Of a stretch of 64,000 nt of DNA, positions 29,315-41,740 are shown piece by piece. Every line of letters begins with the position of its first letter. Positions within the stretch are counted from its first letter, which is position 1. A program made the translations under genes and the position numbers. Under the pieces are notes generated by a model. It saw only the letters and a program-made list of their open reading frames with translations. It was not told where the DNA came from and did not search any database. Source of the DNA: Leminorella grimontii ATCC 33999 = DSM 5078 (GTDB taxonomy: Bacteria; Pseudomonadota; Gammaproteobacteria; Enterobacterales; Enterobacteriaceae); assembly GCF_000439085.1 (NCBI RefSeq), contig NZ_AUUA01000001.1:310001-374000 (forward strand), in the 5' to 3' direction.

Positions 29315-30112
29315 ATGGGCGTAGGGCTTAGCACTTACTGTTTCTTTTGGCGCGCGTCTGACAGGGTTACGTCCCCGATGGGGCTGCCGCAAATGCTCGA
29401 ACAGTGCGCAGAGATGGAGGTGAAGCTGTTCCAGATCTGTGACTTTGAGGCCGTGACGAGGATGACGGATGCCGAGCTGGTCGCGCTTCGCAAGCAGGCC
29501 GAAGGCTATGGCATTGAGCTGGAGCTGGGCACCAAGGGCGTTTCGGCGGAAGTATTGGATCGCTATTTACATATTGGTCGGCAGCTAAACGTCCGCCTGC
29601 TGCGCAGCATGTTCAATTCGCCGACTCATCGCCCAACGACGCAGGAAGCCGAGGCGCTGCTGCGCCGGGCTTTGCCTGAGTTTGAAGCGTCAAATATCCG
29701 GCTCTGCCTTGAGACCTACGAACAGGTCAGCAGCCAAACCATGATGTCGGTTATCGACAGCATAAACTCGCCGTGGCTGGGAATATGCCTTGACCCCGCC
29801 AACTGCGTCGCCGCGCTGGAGCAGCCTCGCGACGTGATTAACAACACCGCCGACAGGGTGCTGAACCTGCACGTCAAGGACTTCCACTTTACCCGTCAGG
29901 CGGGCTGGGTGGGGTTCAATCTGGTCGGCTGCCCGCTGGGGGAAGGGCTTTTAGACTACGACTACATGGTAGAAAAAGTCCGCCCGCAGGAGAGGGGAAT
30001 TAACCAAATCGTAGAGCACTGGCTGCCGTGGGAGACCAACGCCGTTACCACCTGTCGTTTGGAAAATCAGTGGACGCGCCACAGCCTGAACTACATACGC
30101 AATCGTCTTTAA
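29315..30112 (+). CDS. oiaC: Xylose isomerase-like TIM barrel, probable 3-oxo-isoapionate decarboxylase
   Basis: A protein of 265 residues of the AP-endonuclease-2/sugar epimerase fold. Likely metal ligands are Glu133 (CLETYEQ), Asp160 (GICLDPANC), His186/Asp189 (LHVKDFHF) and Glu234 (EHWLPWE). By fold and by its pairing with a PGDH_C-type dehydrogenase it fits OiaC, which in the published D-apionate pathway of Pectobacterium-like bacteria decarboxylates 3-oxo-isoapionate to L-erythrulose. The assignment rests on family and context; a general sugar isomerase is the fallback. GGAGG precedes the ATG, and translation is probably coupled to the MFS gene. Confidence 0.6.
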   Translation: MGVGLSTYCFFWRASDRVTSPMGLPQMLEQCAEMEVKLFQICDFEAVTRMTDAELVALRKQAEGYGIELELGTKGVSAEVLDRYLHIGRQLNVRLLRSMFNSPTHRPTTQEAEALLRRALPEFEASNIRLCLETYEQVSSQTMMSVIDSINSPWLGICLDPANCVAALEQPRDVINNTADRVLNLHVKDFHFTRQAGWVGFNLVGCPLGEGLLDYDYMVEKVRPQERGINQIVEHWLPWETNAVTTCRLENQWTRHSLNYIRNRL

Positions 30113-30131
30113 ATCAATAAGGAGCACTTGA

Positions 30132-30989
30132 ATGTCTACTGAACTGAAAACCATCACTTTGTTAGGGGCCGGCGGCAAAATGGGGATGCGCATCTCCGAC
30201 AATCTGCAAAAAAGCGCCTATCAGGTTTACTACTGTGAAAACGCGCCGGCGGGGCAAAAGCGGGTTGAAGACGCCGGTCGTAAAGTGACCGACGCCGATG
30301 CGTCCATTCCCAACAGCGACGTGGTGATACTGGCGGTACCGGACATTGCGCTGCAAAAAATCTCTGCCGACGTGGTGCCAAAAATGAAGCAGGGCGCCAT
30401 TCTGCTGACGCTCGACCCGGCGGCTTCCTACGCCAACCTGATTTTCCAGCGCGAAGGCGTCCAGTACGCGGTAGCGCACCCGTGCCATCCGTCGGTATTC
30501 CTTGAGCGCTACACCAAGGAAGAGTATGCCGACGCCTTTGGCGGAGTGGCGGCGGTACAGTCTATCGTGGCGTCGTTTGAGCAGGGCACTGACGCACAGC
30601 GCCAAGCGCTGGAGAAGATCGTTCGCCAGATGTATGCACCGGTTGACGACGTTCACTGGATTACCGTCAAGCAGCTGGCCTATCTGGAGCCAACGCTGGT
30701 GGAAACCGTCACCTGCATGGTCGGCACGCTGATGAAAGAAGCGCTGGACGAAACCGTGCGCTACAGCGGCGTGCCGGAAGCGGCGGCGAAGGCCATCATG
30801 TATGGGCACGTTCAGATTGCGCTGGCCGTCGCCTTCCGCGCTACCAACCCGTTCTCCGACGCCTGTATGATCGCTATCGACTACGGCAAAGAGAAGATTA
30901 TCAAGCCGGATTGGAAAACCATTTTTGATGAAAAAGAGCTGGATATCGTGCTGGCGCGGATGCTGAAAATTGACGCCATCAAGCGCTAA
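30132..30989 (+). CDS. apnO: PGDH_C-domain NAD-dependent dehydrogenase, probable D-apionate oxidoisomerase
   Basis: A protein of 285 residues: an N-terminal Rossmann fold (TLLGAGGKMGMR, residues 9-20) and a helical phosphogluconate-dehydrogenase-like C-terminal domain. AHPCHPSVF near residue 118, WITVKQLAYLEPTLVET near 176 and FSDACMIAIDYGKE near 244 are conserved-looking blocks. In known D-apionate operons this family (ApnO) oxidises and isomerises D-apionate to 3-oxo-isoapionate, the substrate of OiaC, here encoded just upstream. AAGGAG precedes the ATG. It is the last gene before a strong terminator. No L-erythrulose kinase or isomerases are present nearby, so the lower pathway must be elsewhere. 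Confidence 0.6.
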   Translation: MSTELKTITLLGAGGKMGMRISDNLQKSAYQVYYCENAPAGQKRVEDAGRKVTDADASIPNSDVVILAVPDIALQKISADVVPKMKQGAILLTLDPAASYANLIFQREGVQYAVAHPCHPSVFLERYTKEEYADAFGGVAAVQSIVASFEQGTDAQRQALEKIVRQMYAPVDDVHWITVKQLAYLEPTLVETVTCMVGTLMKEALDETVRYSGVPEAAAKAIMYGHVQIALAVAFRATNPFSDACMIAIDYGKEKIIKPDWKTIFDEKELDIVLARMLKIDAIKR

Positions 30990-31027
30990 GATAGGCTACT
31001 GAACCTCCTGCTTTAACGGTCGTCCCC

Positions 31028-31070
31028 AAGGCGGGCCTTCGCGCGATTCGGCGAGCGGTCCGCCTTTTTT
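31028..31070 (+). terminator. Terminator of the sugar-acid operon
   Basis: AAGGCGG and CCGCCTT form a stem with inner pairing, followed by TTTTTT. It separates the three catabolic genes from the regulator gene. Confidence 0.85.
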
Positions 31071-31153
31071 GCTTTTGCCGTCCCTCTGTTGTGCCTCCCG
31101 GATTATGCCGATAGAATGCCGTCTAACTGATTGTGTTTAATACAGGTGCGTTG

Positions 31154-31852
31154 ATGGCCATTCCCGAAATGAAGTCGCGCGTGATCCAGCGTAAGAAGCT
31201 GTCCGACGAAGTGTTTGAGCAGCTGCTTAACCTTATTCGCGAAGAGGATATGCAGCCCGGCGATACGATGCCGACGGAAAGGGAACTGATGGCCCTGTTC
31301 GGCGTAGGTCGCCCGGTGGTGCGCGAAGCGATGCAGCGCCTTTCTGGCATGGGCATTATCACCATTCGCCACGGCGAGCGTTCCCGCATTGCTCGGGTGG
31401 ACATGCATTCGATGATCGAGCAAATCGATCTCACCGCGCGCCACATGCTGTCGAGCTCCAGCCGTAATATCGACTACCTGCTTGAGGCCCGCATCTTCTT
31501 TGAATCCGGCATTGCCAAAATCGCGGCGCAGAAGGCTAACGCTATCGACTTAACCCGGCTGCAAAACGAGCTGAACGCCATGCGCGACGCGCCGACCCAC
31601 GAAGAGTTCGTGCTGTCGGACATGGCCTTTCATCAGGAACTGGCGCGCATTTCGGGCAACCCTATCTACATGGCGGTGTCTGAAGCCGTGTTTCAGTGGA
31701 TGGCGGACTTCCGGGGCGAAATGCTCAACTTCAAGCCGCGCGACGTAACGCAAAAAGAGCATGAAGAAATCTACCGCTGCGTTGCCGCGCACGATCCCAT
31801 TGGCGCGGAGAAGGCGATGATTGAGCATCTCGATCACGTGTTGATGAAGTGA
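31154..31852 (+). CDS. FadR/GntR-family transcriptional regulator, NanR-like
   Basis: A repressor-type regulator of 232 residues. The N-terminal winged helix-turn-helix is seen as DTMPTERELMALFGVGRPVVREAMQRLS (about residues 44-71), and the following HGERSRIAR wing resembles NanR. The C-terminal FCD domain (from about residue 95) has LLEARIFFESGIAKIAA and a His-containing metal or ligand pocket (FHQELARISGNP, CVAAHDPIGAEKAMIEHL). ATG at 31154 is chosen, behind AGGTG; a GTG at 31133 is also in frame. It probably controls the upstream operon through the 21-bp repeats and responds to a pathway intermediate. Confidence 0.85.
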   Translation: MAIPEMKSRVIQRKKLSDEVFEQLLNLIREEDMQPGDTMPTERELMALFGVGRPVVREAMQRLSGMGIITIRHGERSRIARVDMHSMIEQIDLTARHMLSSSSRNIDYLLEARIFFESGIAKIAAQKANAIDLTRLQNELNAMRDAPTHEEFVLSDMAFHQELARISGNPIYMAVSEAVFQWMADFRGEMLNFKPRDVTQKEHEEIYRCVAAHDPIGAEKAMIEHLDHVLMK

Positions 31853-32166
31853 GCGCGGGCGCAGAAATAAAAACGCTGTTGGTCGACGTGCTGTTTTACG
31901 CCTCCGGGCCTGGCTGCCGCTCAACTGCGCCCGATCTTTCCTGCCGCTTCTATTGTCCCCATCTTATCGTGAAAGGAACGAAGGACTATCTCGGCGTCCG
32001 GTTTGTGGACGGCGATACAATTTCGCTGGGCGGCTGGGGAAGCGCCGTGGTTGAAACGATGTATGGCTGCGTGGATTATGGGGCGCTGCTGTTGGAAGAC
32101 GCTGAGTTTTCTATTGTGGAAGGTGGGAATATCGTTGGGGAAGGGAAGGTTATAGGGAAAAAGTGA
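31849..32166 (+). CDS. Small EF-Tu domain 3-like beta-barrel protein
   Basis: A protein of 105 residues. The C-terminal half (GALLLEDAEFSIVEGG, then NIVGEGKVI) resembles the end of elongation factor Tu, where FxIREGGRTVGxGxV is conserved, so it is likely a stand-alone beta-barrel. It starts with GTG at 31849, overlapping the regulator's stop as GTGA, which implies translational coupling. No GTPase domain is present. Proteins of this kind are uncharacterised; the link with the regulator may be only positional. Confidence 0.55.
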   Translation: MSAGAEIKTLLVDVLFYASGPGCRSTAPDLSCRFYCPHLIVKGTKDYLGVRFVDGDTISLGGWGSAVVETMYGCVDYGALLLEDAEFSIVEGGNIVGEGKVIGKK

Positions 32167-32230
32167 ATCCTCAACGGCTTTGAACGACTCTTCATTTTTA
32201 TTAAAAGTCTGATAAAAAAATTTCATTATT

Positions 32231-32290
32231 TGACTTCATTTATTGACTTCATTTTTTACACCGCTATTATGACTTCACTATATGAAGTCG
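32231..32290 (+). promoter_or_regulatory. hicAB promoter and repeated operator
   Basis: TGACTTCA occurs three times in direct orientation (32231, 32244, 32270), and the last forms a palindrome with TGAAGTC (GACTTCA, 5 bases, TGAAGTC; 32271-32289). TTGACT at 32243-32248 and TATTAT at 32265-32270 with a 16-base spacer make a good sigma-70 promoter embedded in these repeats. This is the expected design for autorepression by the HicB antitoxin or the HicAB complex. Confidence 0.75.
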
Positions 32291-32300
32291 TGAGGGGTGT

Positions 32301-32576
32301 ATGCAAGGAAAGGTGAAATTGCTAAGGAAGAGGCAATATTCTACCCTGGCGCAAATTTTTAAGACACCTGCTTTGGCAGGGATAAAATGGAAAGAAATTG
32401 AGTCGTTGATTATTGCTCTCGGTGGGGAAGTGAAAGAGGGGCGCGGCTCAAGAATAAAGTTCTTTCTGGCTGGCAGCATCGCGCATTTTCATCGTCCGCA
32501 CCCGTCACCGGATACGGATAAAGGGGCTGTCGTCAACGTTCGTGATTGGCTTATGAGTTTGGGGGTAATGCCATGA
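32301..32576 (+). CDS. hicA: HicA-family toxin
   Basis: A putative ribosome-independent mRNA interferase of a type II toxin-antitoxin pair, 91 residues. The dsRBD-like HicA fold is indicated by IKWKEIESLIIALGGEVKEGRGSRIKFFL and HFHRPHPSPDTDKGAVVNVRDWL. Classical HicA has the catalytic His in GSH; here the site reads GSR, and histidines come later (HFHRPHP), as in a long-form HicA subfamily. An N-terminal extension of about 25 residues precedes the core. GAGGGG lies 5 bases before the ATG. It overlaps hicB by 4 bases. Confidence 0.85.
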   Translation: MQGKVKLLRKRQYSTLAQIFKTPALAGIKWKEIESLIIALGGEVKEGRGSRIKFFLAGSIAHFHRPHPSPDTDKGAVVNVRDWLMSLGVMP

Positions 32577-32947
32577 ATATGAAGAAACAGCCTGATATTA
32601 ATACGCTTAACACCATGGTTGTAGCCGGTCAGCCGGCGATTATTAGCTTTGTTCCAGAACTGAACGCCTTTCGCGGTCGCTTTCTTGGCCTGTCCGGTTA
32701 CTGTGATTTTGTCGCCGATAGCATTAGCGCACTAAAACGCGAAGGCGAGATTTCTCTACATGAGTATCTGGAAGACTGTAAAGTGCACGGGATCGAGCCG
32801 TATGCCCGAAAGGAAAAGCAAAGGACGTTTACGCTGCGCTATCCTGAATGGTTCGGCGAGCAGTTGGAGCATGCCGCCGCCGCGTCTGAAGTGTCGTTGA
32901 ATTCGTTTATTGTTGAAGCGTTGAAAGAGCGGCTGTCGCGCCATTGA
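32573..32947 (+). CDS. hicB: HicB-family antitoxin
   Basis: The partner antitoxin, 124 residues. The N-terminal degenerate RNase H-like domain has FVPELNAFRGRFLGLSGYCDFVADSI and LHEYLEDCKVHGIEPYARKE; the C-terminal ribbon-helix-helix (TFTLRYPEWFGEQLEHAAA, SLNSFIVEALKERL) would bind the TGACTTCA operators. The start is the ATG in the ATGA overlap with the hicA stop (32573). The hicA-first order is normal for HicAB. Confidence 0.87.
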   Translation: MNMKKQPDINTLNTMVVAGQPAIISFVPELNAFRGRFLGLSGYCDFVADSISALKREGEISLHEYLEDCKVHGIEPYARKEKQRTFTLRYPEWFGEQLEHAAAASEVSLNSFIVEALKERLSRH

Positions 32948-32960
32948 GGATAGTGAAATT

Positions 32961-32984
32961 GTCCCCCGAAGGGGACGTCTATTT
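32961..32984. terminator. Short hairpin between hicB and the convergent gene
   Basis: GTCCCC-CGAA-GGGGAC is a tight tetraloop stem followed on the plus strand by GTCTATTTCTT. It may be a weak shared terminator. Confidence 0.4.
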
Positions 32985-32994
32985 CTTGTAAGGC

Positions 32995-34044
32995 TTAAGC
33001 ATCGCGAGGAACGTGCACCGCATAGCCGAAATACTGCTGCCACGACGGATCGTATTCGCTGTTCAGCTCAAACTGCTCAATGCCCGCCCGCTGCAGGGCC
33101 TGACGGATAAGCCGCTCGGTTTTCGCCGCGTCGCCGGAGTAATACGCCGCTTCGCGAAAGGGCGCCTGCAGCTGCGAATAGGCCATCACGCCTTCGCGTT
33201 GAGATTCCAGATAGGCGTCAATTTCGTCCTGTAGGTCCTGAACGGTTTCCAAGCCGTTATCCGCCACGTCGATTTGTAGCCGCGTGACCCAGCCAAGGTC
33301 GGCGCGCATGGCCACGTTTCTGGCGCTGTCGTGTACCGTCACCAGCAGCTCGCCGTCGTCCGTTTCCGCCCGCAGGCCGCACCACCTGCGCTCTTCGCCA
33401 ACGGGGAATACGCCGGTATAACCGGAAACGCCGCGCCAGAAGCGGTCAAAAATGGCGGGAAGCTGACCGAGCGGCGTCCAGGTGAGGCGCTGCTGCTGTT
33501 CTTCACTGAGATCGAACTCGACAAAGCCGGTCTTAACGGCGAAGTCGTATTCACCAAGCACGTGGTCGAGAGTGATATAAGCCATATTCTGTATGCGATT
33601 GCGCATATCGTACGGCACCTCAAAGTCGAACTTCAGGTACAGGCCGACCTGCCCGCCGTCCGCCTCGCAGGCGAAGCTCATCTTTTCTGCGCTCAGTTCA
33701 AACGGGTTATCCATCATTCGAAAGGCAAAGCGTTCAGGATTCGCCATCCGTTGACGAAAGGCGACGACCTGATGATATTGCAGCGTCGGCGCTCCTGCGA
33801 CGAGTTCCATCACTAGCGGAAAGCGATCGCGCACGCCGTGAGCGGTGAAAATCATCTCCATCGGTTCATGTTCCGGCGAACCGGCCATTTCCAGCGCAAT
33901 GTCGGAGAAATAGGTCGCCAGAACCTCATTGGCTTTGTCAAAACGCTCCCGCGAAGAGAGGCCCTTAAGAGAGGGTTCAAGCGCGACGAAATCCCGCCAG
34001 AATTGTGCGACTGCGTCGTTTGTGTCGTTTGTGGTTAATTCCAT
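32995..34044 (-). CDS. Uncharacterised protein, C-terminus resembling DUF695
   Basis: A soluble, acidic protein of 349 residues without a signal peptide or membrane helix. The C-terminal third (VTRLQIDVADNGLET, then EFNSEYDPSW-like ELNSEYDPSWQQYFGY) resembles DUF695-containing proteins; the middle (MIFTAHGVRDRFPLVMELV) resembles hypothetical proteins often seen in immunity-like or accessory loci, but this is impression only. It is monocistronic and convergent with hicB. No function is assigned. Confidence 0.6.
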   Translation of the reverse strand: MELTTNDTNDAVAQFWRDFVALEPSLKGLSSRERFDKANEVLATYFSDIALEMAGSPEHEPMEMIFTAHGVRDRFPLVMELVAGAPTLQYHQVVAFRQRMANPERFAFRMMDNPFELSAEKMSFACEADGGQVGLYLKFDFEVPYDMRNRIQNMAYITLDHVLGEYDFAVKTGFVEFDLSEEQQQRLTWTPLGQLPAIFDRFWRGVSGYTGVFPVGEERRWCGLRAETDDGELLVTVHDSARNVAMRADLGWVTRLQIDVADNGLETVQDLQDEIDAYLESQREGVMAYSQLQAPFREAAYYSGDAAKTERLIRQALQRAGIEQFELNSEYDPSWQQYFGYAVHVPRDA

Positions 34045-34267
34045 TTTTTATTTAACTCCGTTTTTAGATTCCTGGCTTAACGTAATAAATAATCAACCAA
34101 TGTGCAATTTATCAAATGGATTCTGTCGTCCTAGATATTATTGTGAATTTGAAAAGACGGCTAGAGTAAGTGGCTTAAAAAGGGATTTGAAGGGAATGAT
34201 ATTCGTCATGCTATGAGTATGTACGGCTAAGAATATCCAAATGGCAGCAGGTGTTGGAAAAGCAGAA

Positions 34268-34307
34268 AATAAAAACCGGCGGCGTTCCATAACCCCAAAA
34301 CGCCGCC
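34268..34307 (-). terminator. Terminator of the his operon
   Basis: The 9-bp stem GGCGGCGTT / AACGCCGCC is followed in the minus direction by GGTTTTTATTTT, 8 bases past the hisI stop. Confidence 0.85.
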
Positions 34308-34314
34308 CGTTCCA

Positions 34315-34928
34315 TCAACTATGCCTTTCCCTCAGCCTTCCTATCACCGCACTGAGATCCAAATCCTGATCCTGCAGCAGAACCAGCAGGTGGTAGACAA
34401 GATCGGCGGCTTCGTTGGTCAGCTCTTCGCGGTCGTGCACGGTGGCGGCCAGCGCGGTTTCTACGCCTTCTTCACCCACTTTCTGCGCGATGCGCTTGGT
34501 GCCGCTGGCGTAAAGCCTTGCGGTGTAGGAGCTTTCCGGCGAGGCGGTTTTGCGATCGGCCAGAAGCTGTTCCAGCTTGTAGAGGAACGTCCACTCCGGC
34601 TCGGCGGGCGCGAAGCAGCTGTCGGTGCCGTTGTGGCAGGTAGGGCCATGGGGTTTGGCCAAAACCAGCAGGGTATCGTTGTCACAGTCCGGCGTAATGC
34701 TGACGGCGTCAAGAAAGTGGCCCGAGCTTTCGCCCTTGGTCCACAGCCGCTGCTTGGTGCGCGAGAAGAAGGTGACCTTTCCGCTTTGTTCGGTGGCGTG
34801 CAGGGCTTCCTGATTCATATAGCCCATCATCAGCACTTCGCCGGAAACGGCGTGCTGTACGATGGCGGGCATCATGCCGTCGGTTTTTTCCCAGTCGAGC
34901 GCCTGGCGCTGTTCTTGCGTTAATTGCG

Positions 34929-34935
<7 letters not shown>
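34315..34935 (-). CDS. hisI: Bifunctional phosphoribosyl-AMP cyclohydrolase / phosphoribosyl-ATP pyrophosphatase
   Basis: Catalyses steps 2 and 3 of histidine synthesis. The N-terminal cyclohydrolase domain (to about residue 110) has [18 protein letters not shown] and the metal-binding DCDNDT and CHNGTDSCF segments. The C-terminal MazG-like pyrophosphatase has [19 protein letters not shown] and [13 protein letters not shown]. The 206 residues match enterobacterial HisIE. It is the last gene of hisGDCBHAFI and overlaps hisF by 7 bases. Confidence 0.96.
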
Positions 34936-36430
<1,495 letters not shown>

Positions 36431-37018
36431 TTACATCTCCAAAAAGTTTTTCAGCAATTGAGCGCCGGCCTGACCGGAGCGCTCCGGGTGAAACTGTACG
36501 CCGAAGAAGTTGTCCTGTTCGACCGCAGCGGTAAACGCGCCGCCGTAGTCGCTTTGCGCGATCGTCGCCTCACAAACCGGCATGGCGAAACTGTGGACGA
36601 AATAGAAGTAGGCGTCATCGTCGATGCCGCGAAACAGATGATGGCCCGCCAGCGGCGTAACGCGGTTCCAGCCCATGTGGGGCAGGGGAAGGCCGCCGGT
36701 CTCCATCCGATTAATAGGCGCGTCGATGATGCCGAGCGTATCGACGTTGCCCTCTTCGCTGCGCGCGGCCAGCAGCTGCATGCCGAGGCAGATGCCCAGC
36801 ACGGGCTGGGTGCAGGCCTTAATCAGCGTAATGAGGTCGCGCTCTTGCAGCATGTTCATCGCCGCCGGCGCAGAGCCGACGCCGGGCAGAAACAGCTTGT
36901 CGGCGCGCAGCACCACGTCAGGCTCGCGGCTGACGGTGGGCTCATAGCCCAGCCGTTTGATGGCGTAAGCCACCGAAGCCAGGTTGGCGCAGCCGGTGTC
37001 CAGAATGACGACGTCCAT
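36431..37018 (-). CDS. hisH: Imidazole glycerol phosphate synthase, glutaminase subunit
   Basis: A class I glutamine amidotransferase supplying ammonia to HisF. The nucleophile is in [10 protein letters not shown] (Cys near residue 76), with the His-x-Glu pair in [10 protein letters not shown] near 177. The ATG at 37018 ([13 protein letters not shown]) is chosen, as it matches other HisH proteins; a GTG immediately upstream is also possible. It overlaps the hisB stop by one base. 195 residues. Confidence 0.96.
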   Translation of the reverse strand: MDVVILDTGCANLASVAYAIKRLGYEPTVSREPDVVLRADKLFLPGVGSAPAAMNMLQERDLITLIKACTQPVLGICLGMQLLAARSEEGNVDTLGIIDAPINRMETGGLPLPHMGWNRVTPLAGHHLFRGIDDDAYFYFVHSFAMPVCEATIAQSDYGGAFTAAVEQDNFFGVQFHPERSGQAGAQLLKNFLEM

Positions 37019-38085
37019 CACAGCACTCCTTTTGAGCTAGGCAGCGCGTTGCCCTCAACGCGAATGGCCTGGCGCAGCGTGCGGCCGAAGGCCTTGAACA
37101 GGCTTTCGACCCGGTGGTGATCGTTTTTACCTTTGGTTTTCAGGTGCAGGGTGACGGCCATCGAATAGGCCAGCGAGTGGAAGAAGTGTTCGACCATCTC
37201 GGTGCTCATATCGCCGACGCGCTGGTGCTTAAATTCGGCGTTGTACTCAAGCCACGGGCGGCCGGAGATGTCCAGCGCGCAGCGCGCCAGGCATTCGTCC
37301 ATCGGCAGCACGAAGCCGAAGCGGCCGATGCCGCGCTTGTCGCCCAGCGCCTTTTTCAGCGCTTCGCCCAGCGCCAGCCCGGTATCTTCAATCGAGTGGT
37401 GATCGTCGATAATCAGGTCGCCCTTCACGTTGACGTTCATGCGAAAGCCGCCGTGGGTGGCTATCTGGTCCAGCATGTGGTCAAAGAAGCCGATGCCGGT
37501 GTTGATTTGGCTACCGCCTTCGCGGTCGAGCCACACTTCAACGTCGATGGAGGTCTCTTTGGTGGTGCGAACGACGTGAGCATGGCGGTCCGGCTGGGTG
37601 AGCTGCTTGACGATTTGATTCCAGCCCGCCTCATCGCGCTGGTAGCGGATACCGCCGATGCCCATGTTGGCAGCCAGCTGAAGGTCGGTTTCCCTGTCGC
37701 CGATGACCCAAGAGTTAGCGTAGTCCATTACCTCACTGTTCAGATAGCGTTCGACCAGCTTGGTTTTCGGCTTGCGGCAGTCGCAGCCGTCGGCGGGCAT
37801 GTGCGGGCAGATAAGCACGTCTTCAAAGCGAACGCCCTGAGATTCGAAGATTTGCATCATCAGGCTGTGGGGCGGCAGAAAGTCTTCTTTCGGAAAGCTG
37901 GCGGTGCCCAGCCCGTCCTGATTGGTGATCATCACAAGCGTAAAGCCGGCTTCCTGCAGCTTCAGCAGGGCGGGAATGGCGAACGGCTCCATCGCCAGCT
38001 TGTCCAGCCGGTCGACCTGAAAGTCGACGGGGGGCTCGGCAATCAGCGTGCCGTCGCGGTCAATAAAGAGGTATTTTTTACTCAT
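37018..38085 (-). CDS. hisB: Bifunctional histidinol-phosphatase / imidazoleglycerol-phosphate dehydratase
   Basis: Carries steps 6 and 8 of histidine synthesis. The N-terminal HAD phosphatase (to about residue 165) has DRDGTLI with the nucleophilic Asp, TNQDGLG, the zinc-binding [15 protein letters not shown] and [14 protein letters not shown]. The C-terminal dehydratase has [16 protein letters not shown] and [12 protein letters not shown] with the manganese-binding histidines. 355 residues, the fused enterobacterial form. Confidence 0.97.
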   Translation of the reverse strand: MSKKYLFIDRDGTLIAEPPVDFQVDRLDKLAMEPFAIPALLKLQEAGFTLVMITNQDGLGTASFPKEDFLPPHSLMMQIFESQGVRFEDVLICPHMPADGCDCRKPKTKLVERYLNSEVMDYANSWVIGDRETDLQLAANMGIGGIRYQRDEAGWNQIVKQLTQPDRHAHVVRTTKETSIDVEVWLDREGGSQINTGIGFFDHMLDQIATHGGFRMNVNVKGDLIIDDHHSIEDTGLALGEALKKALGDKRGIGRFGFVLPMDECLARCALDISGRPWLEYNAEFKHQRVGDMSTEMVEHFFHSLAYSMAVTLHLKTKGKNDHHRVESLFKAFGRTLRQAIRVEGNALPSSKGVL

Positions 38086-38097
38086 TGGCGCTTTTCC

Positions 38098-40463
<2,366 letters not shown>

Positions 40464-40467
40464 GTTG

Positions 40468-41367
40468 TTACTCCATCATCTTCTCGATTGGCAGTACCAG
40501 AATGGAGCTGGCGCCGAGGCTCTTGAGACGCTCCATCGTTTCCCAAAACAGGGTTTCACTGCTGACCATGTGCATCGCCACGCGATTTTGGTCGCCCGCC
40601 AGCGGCAGGATGGTGGGGCGCTCAGCGCCCGGCAGCAGCGAGACGATTTCGTCTAAGCGGTCGTTAGGCGCGTGCAGCATGATGTACTTGGATTCTCTGG
40701 CTTGAATGACGCCCTGAATGCGGGTCAGCAGCTTGTTGATAAGCTCCTGTTTGTCATCGGACATTTCGCCTTCGCGCTGAATCAGCGTTGCCTTGGAGCG
40801 ATAGATAACTTCGACCTCGCGCAGGCCGTTGGCCTCAAGCGTAGCGCCGGTGGAGACCAGATCGCAGATGGCGTCAGCCAGGCCGGCGCGGGGAGCGACT
40901 TCAACGGAGCCGTTTAACAAACAGGACTTGAAGCGAACGTTTTGTTCATCCAGATAGCGTTTCATCAGGTGAGGATAAGAGGTAGCGATACGTGAGTTTT
41001 GCAGGCTTTGCGGGTCGGTGTATTCGGCGTCCAGCGGCATGGCGATAGAGAGACGGCAACCGCCGAAGTCGAGGCGGCGCAGGGTGTTGTAGCGAGGATC
41101 TTCGCCCTGGGCGCGGCGGTTGAGCAGCTCTTCTTCCAGCACGTTCTCGCCGACGATCCCCAGATCGACCACGCCGTCCATCACTAGCCCCGGAATATCG
41201 TCATCGCGCACGCGCAGGATGTCCATCGGCATGTTTTCAGCGAAGGCGATCAGGCGCTGCTGCTGAAGGTTGATTTTGATGCCACAGTTGGCAAACAGCT
41301 TTTGTGATTCTTCGCTCAAACGGCCTGACTTTTGAATGGCTATCCGTAAACGGCTTTTGTCTAACAT
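40468..41367 (-). CDS. hisG: ATP phosphoribosyltransferase
   Basis: The first and feedback-inhibited step of histidine synthesis. At 299 residues it is the long form with a C-terminal ACT-like regulatory domain (about 225-299, ending VLPIEKMME). [16 protein letters not shown] at the start and [17 protein letters not shown] with the PRPP loop are typical. It is the first structural gene behind the attenuator. Confidence 0.97.
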   Translation of the reverse strand: MLDKSRLRIAIQKSGRLSEESQKLFANCGIKINLQQQRLIAFAENMPMDILRVRDDDIPGLVMDGVVDLGIVGENVLEEELLNRRAQGEDPRYNTLRRLDFGGCRLSIAMPLDAEYTDPQSLQNSRIATSYPHLMKRYLDEQNVRFKSCLLNGSVEVAPRAGLADAICDLVSTGATLEANGLREVEVIYRSKATLIQREGEMSDDKQELINKLLTRIQGVIQARESKYIMLHAPNDRLDEIVSLLPGAERPTILPLAGDQNRVAMHMVSSETLFWETMERLKSLGASSILVLPIEKMME

Positions 41368-41419
41368 GGTAATCCTCTTCTTATCGCTCTGTAGGTTGTG
41401 ATGTTAAAACGGCGGACAT

Positions 41420-41450
41420 AAAAAAACCCTCGGAAGAATTCTTCCGAGGG
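41420..41450 (-). terminator. his operon attenuator
   Basis: A perfect 24-base palindrome (CCCTCGGAAGAA and its inverse, 41427-41450) is followed in the minus direction by seven T. It lies between hisL and hisG, where the enterobacterial his attenuator belongs. Confidence 0.92.
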
Positions 41451-41519
41451 CTCTCTTTGTTAACGCTTGTCCGCCGCTGGAAGAATCGAGTCGTCTCCCA
41501 GCACCAATCGCCTGAAAGA

Positions 41520-41567
41520 CTAGTCAGGGTGATGGTGATGATGGTGGTTGAACAAAACGCTGAACAT
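41520..41567 (-). CDS. hisL: his operon leader peptide
   Basis: The 15-residue peptide MFSVLFNHHHHHHPD carries six consecutive histidine codons (E. coli has seven). Stalling at these codons when charged tRNA-His is scarce would prevent the attenuator at 41420-41450 from forming and let transcription continue into hisG. This is the standard his leader and ties the operon to histidine supply. Confidence 0.95.
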   Translation of the reverse strand: MFSVLFNHHHHHHPD

Positions 41568-41622
41568 GATTTTTTGCGCCTTTAAACGTAATAACGGGGT
41601 TAATAATTATGCACTGCCGATT

Positions 41623-41652
41623 AACCTACTCTATATCGCCCCATAATGGCAA
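41623..41652 (-). promoter_or_regulatory. Possible his operon promoter
   Basis: In the minus direction TTGCCA (41652-41647) and TAGGTT (41628-41623) are 18 bases apart, about 55 bases in front of hisL. The -10 element is weak, as expected for a stringently regulated promoter. Chosen by eye. Confidence 0.4.
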
Positions 41653-41740
41653 CCGTTTTTTTCATTCTTTTTATTTTTGTTTGGGTTAGCGCGTAAAAGA
41701 GGAACCGACTAGGGGGAACCGGGCGTTCCCCACGCCCGTT

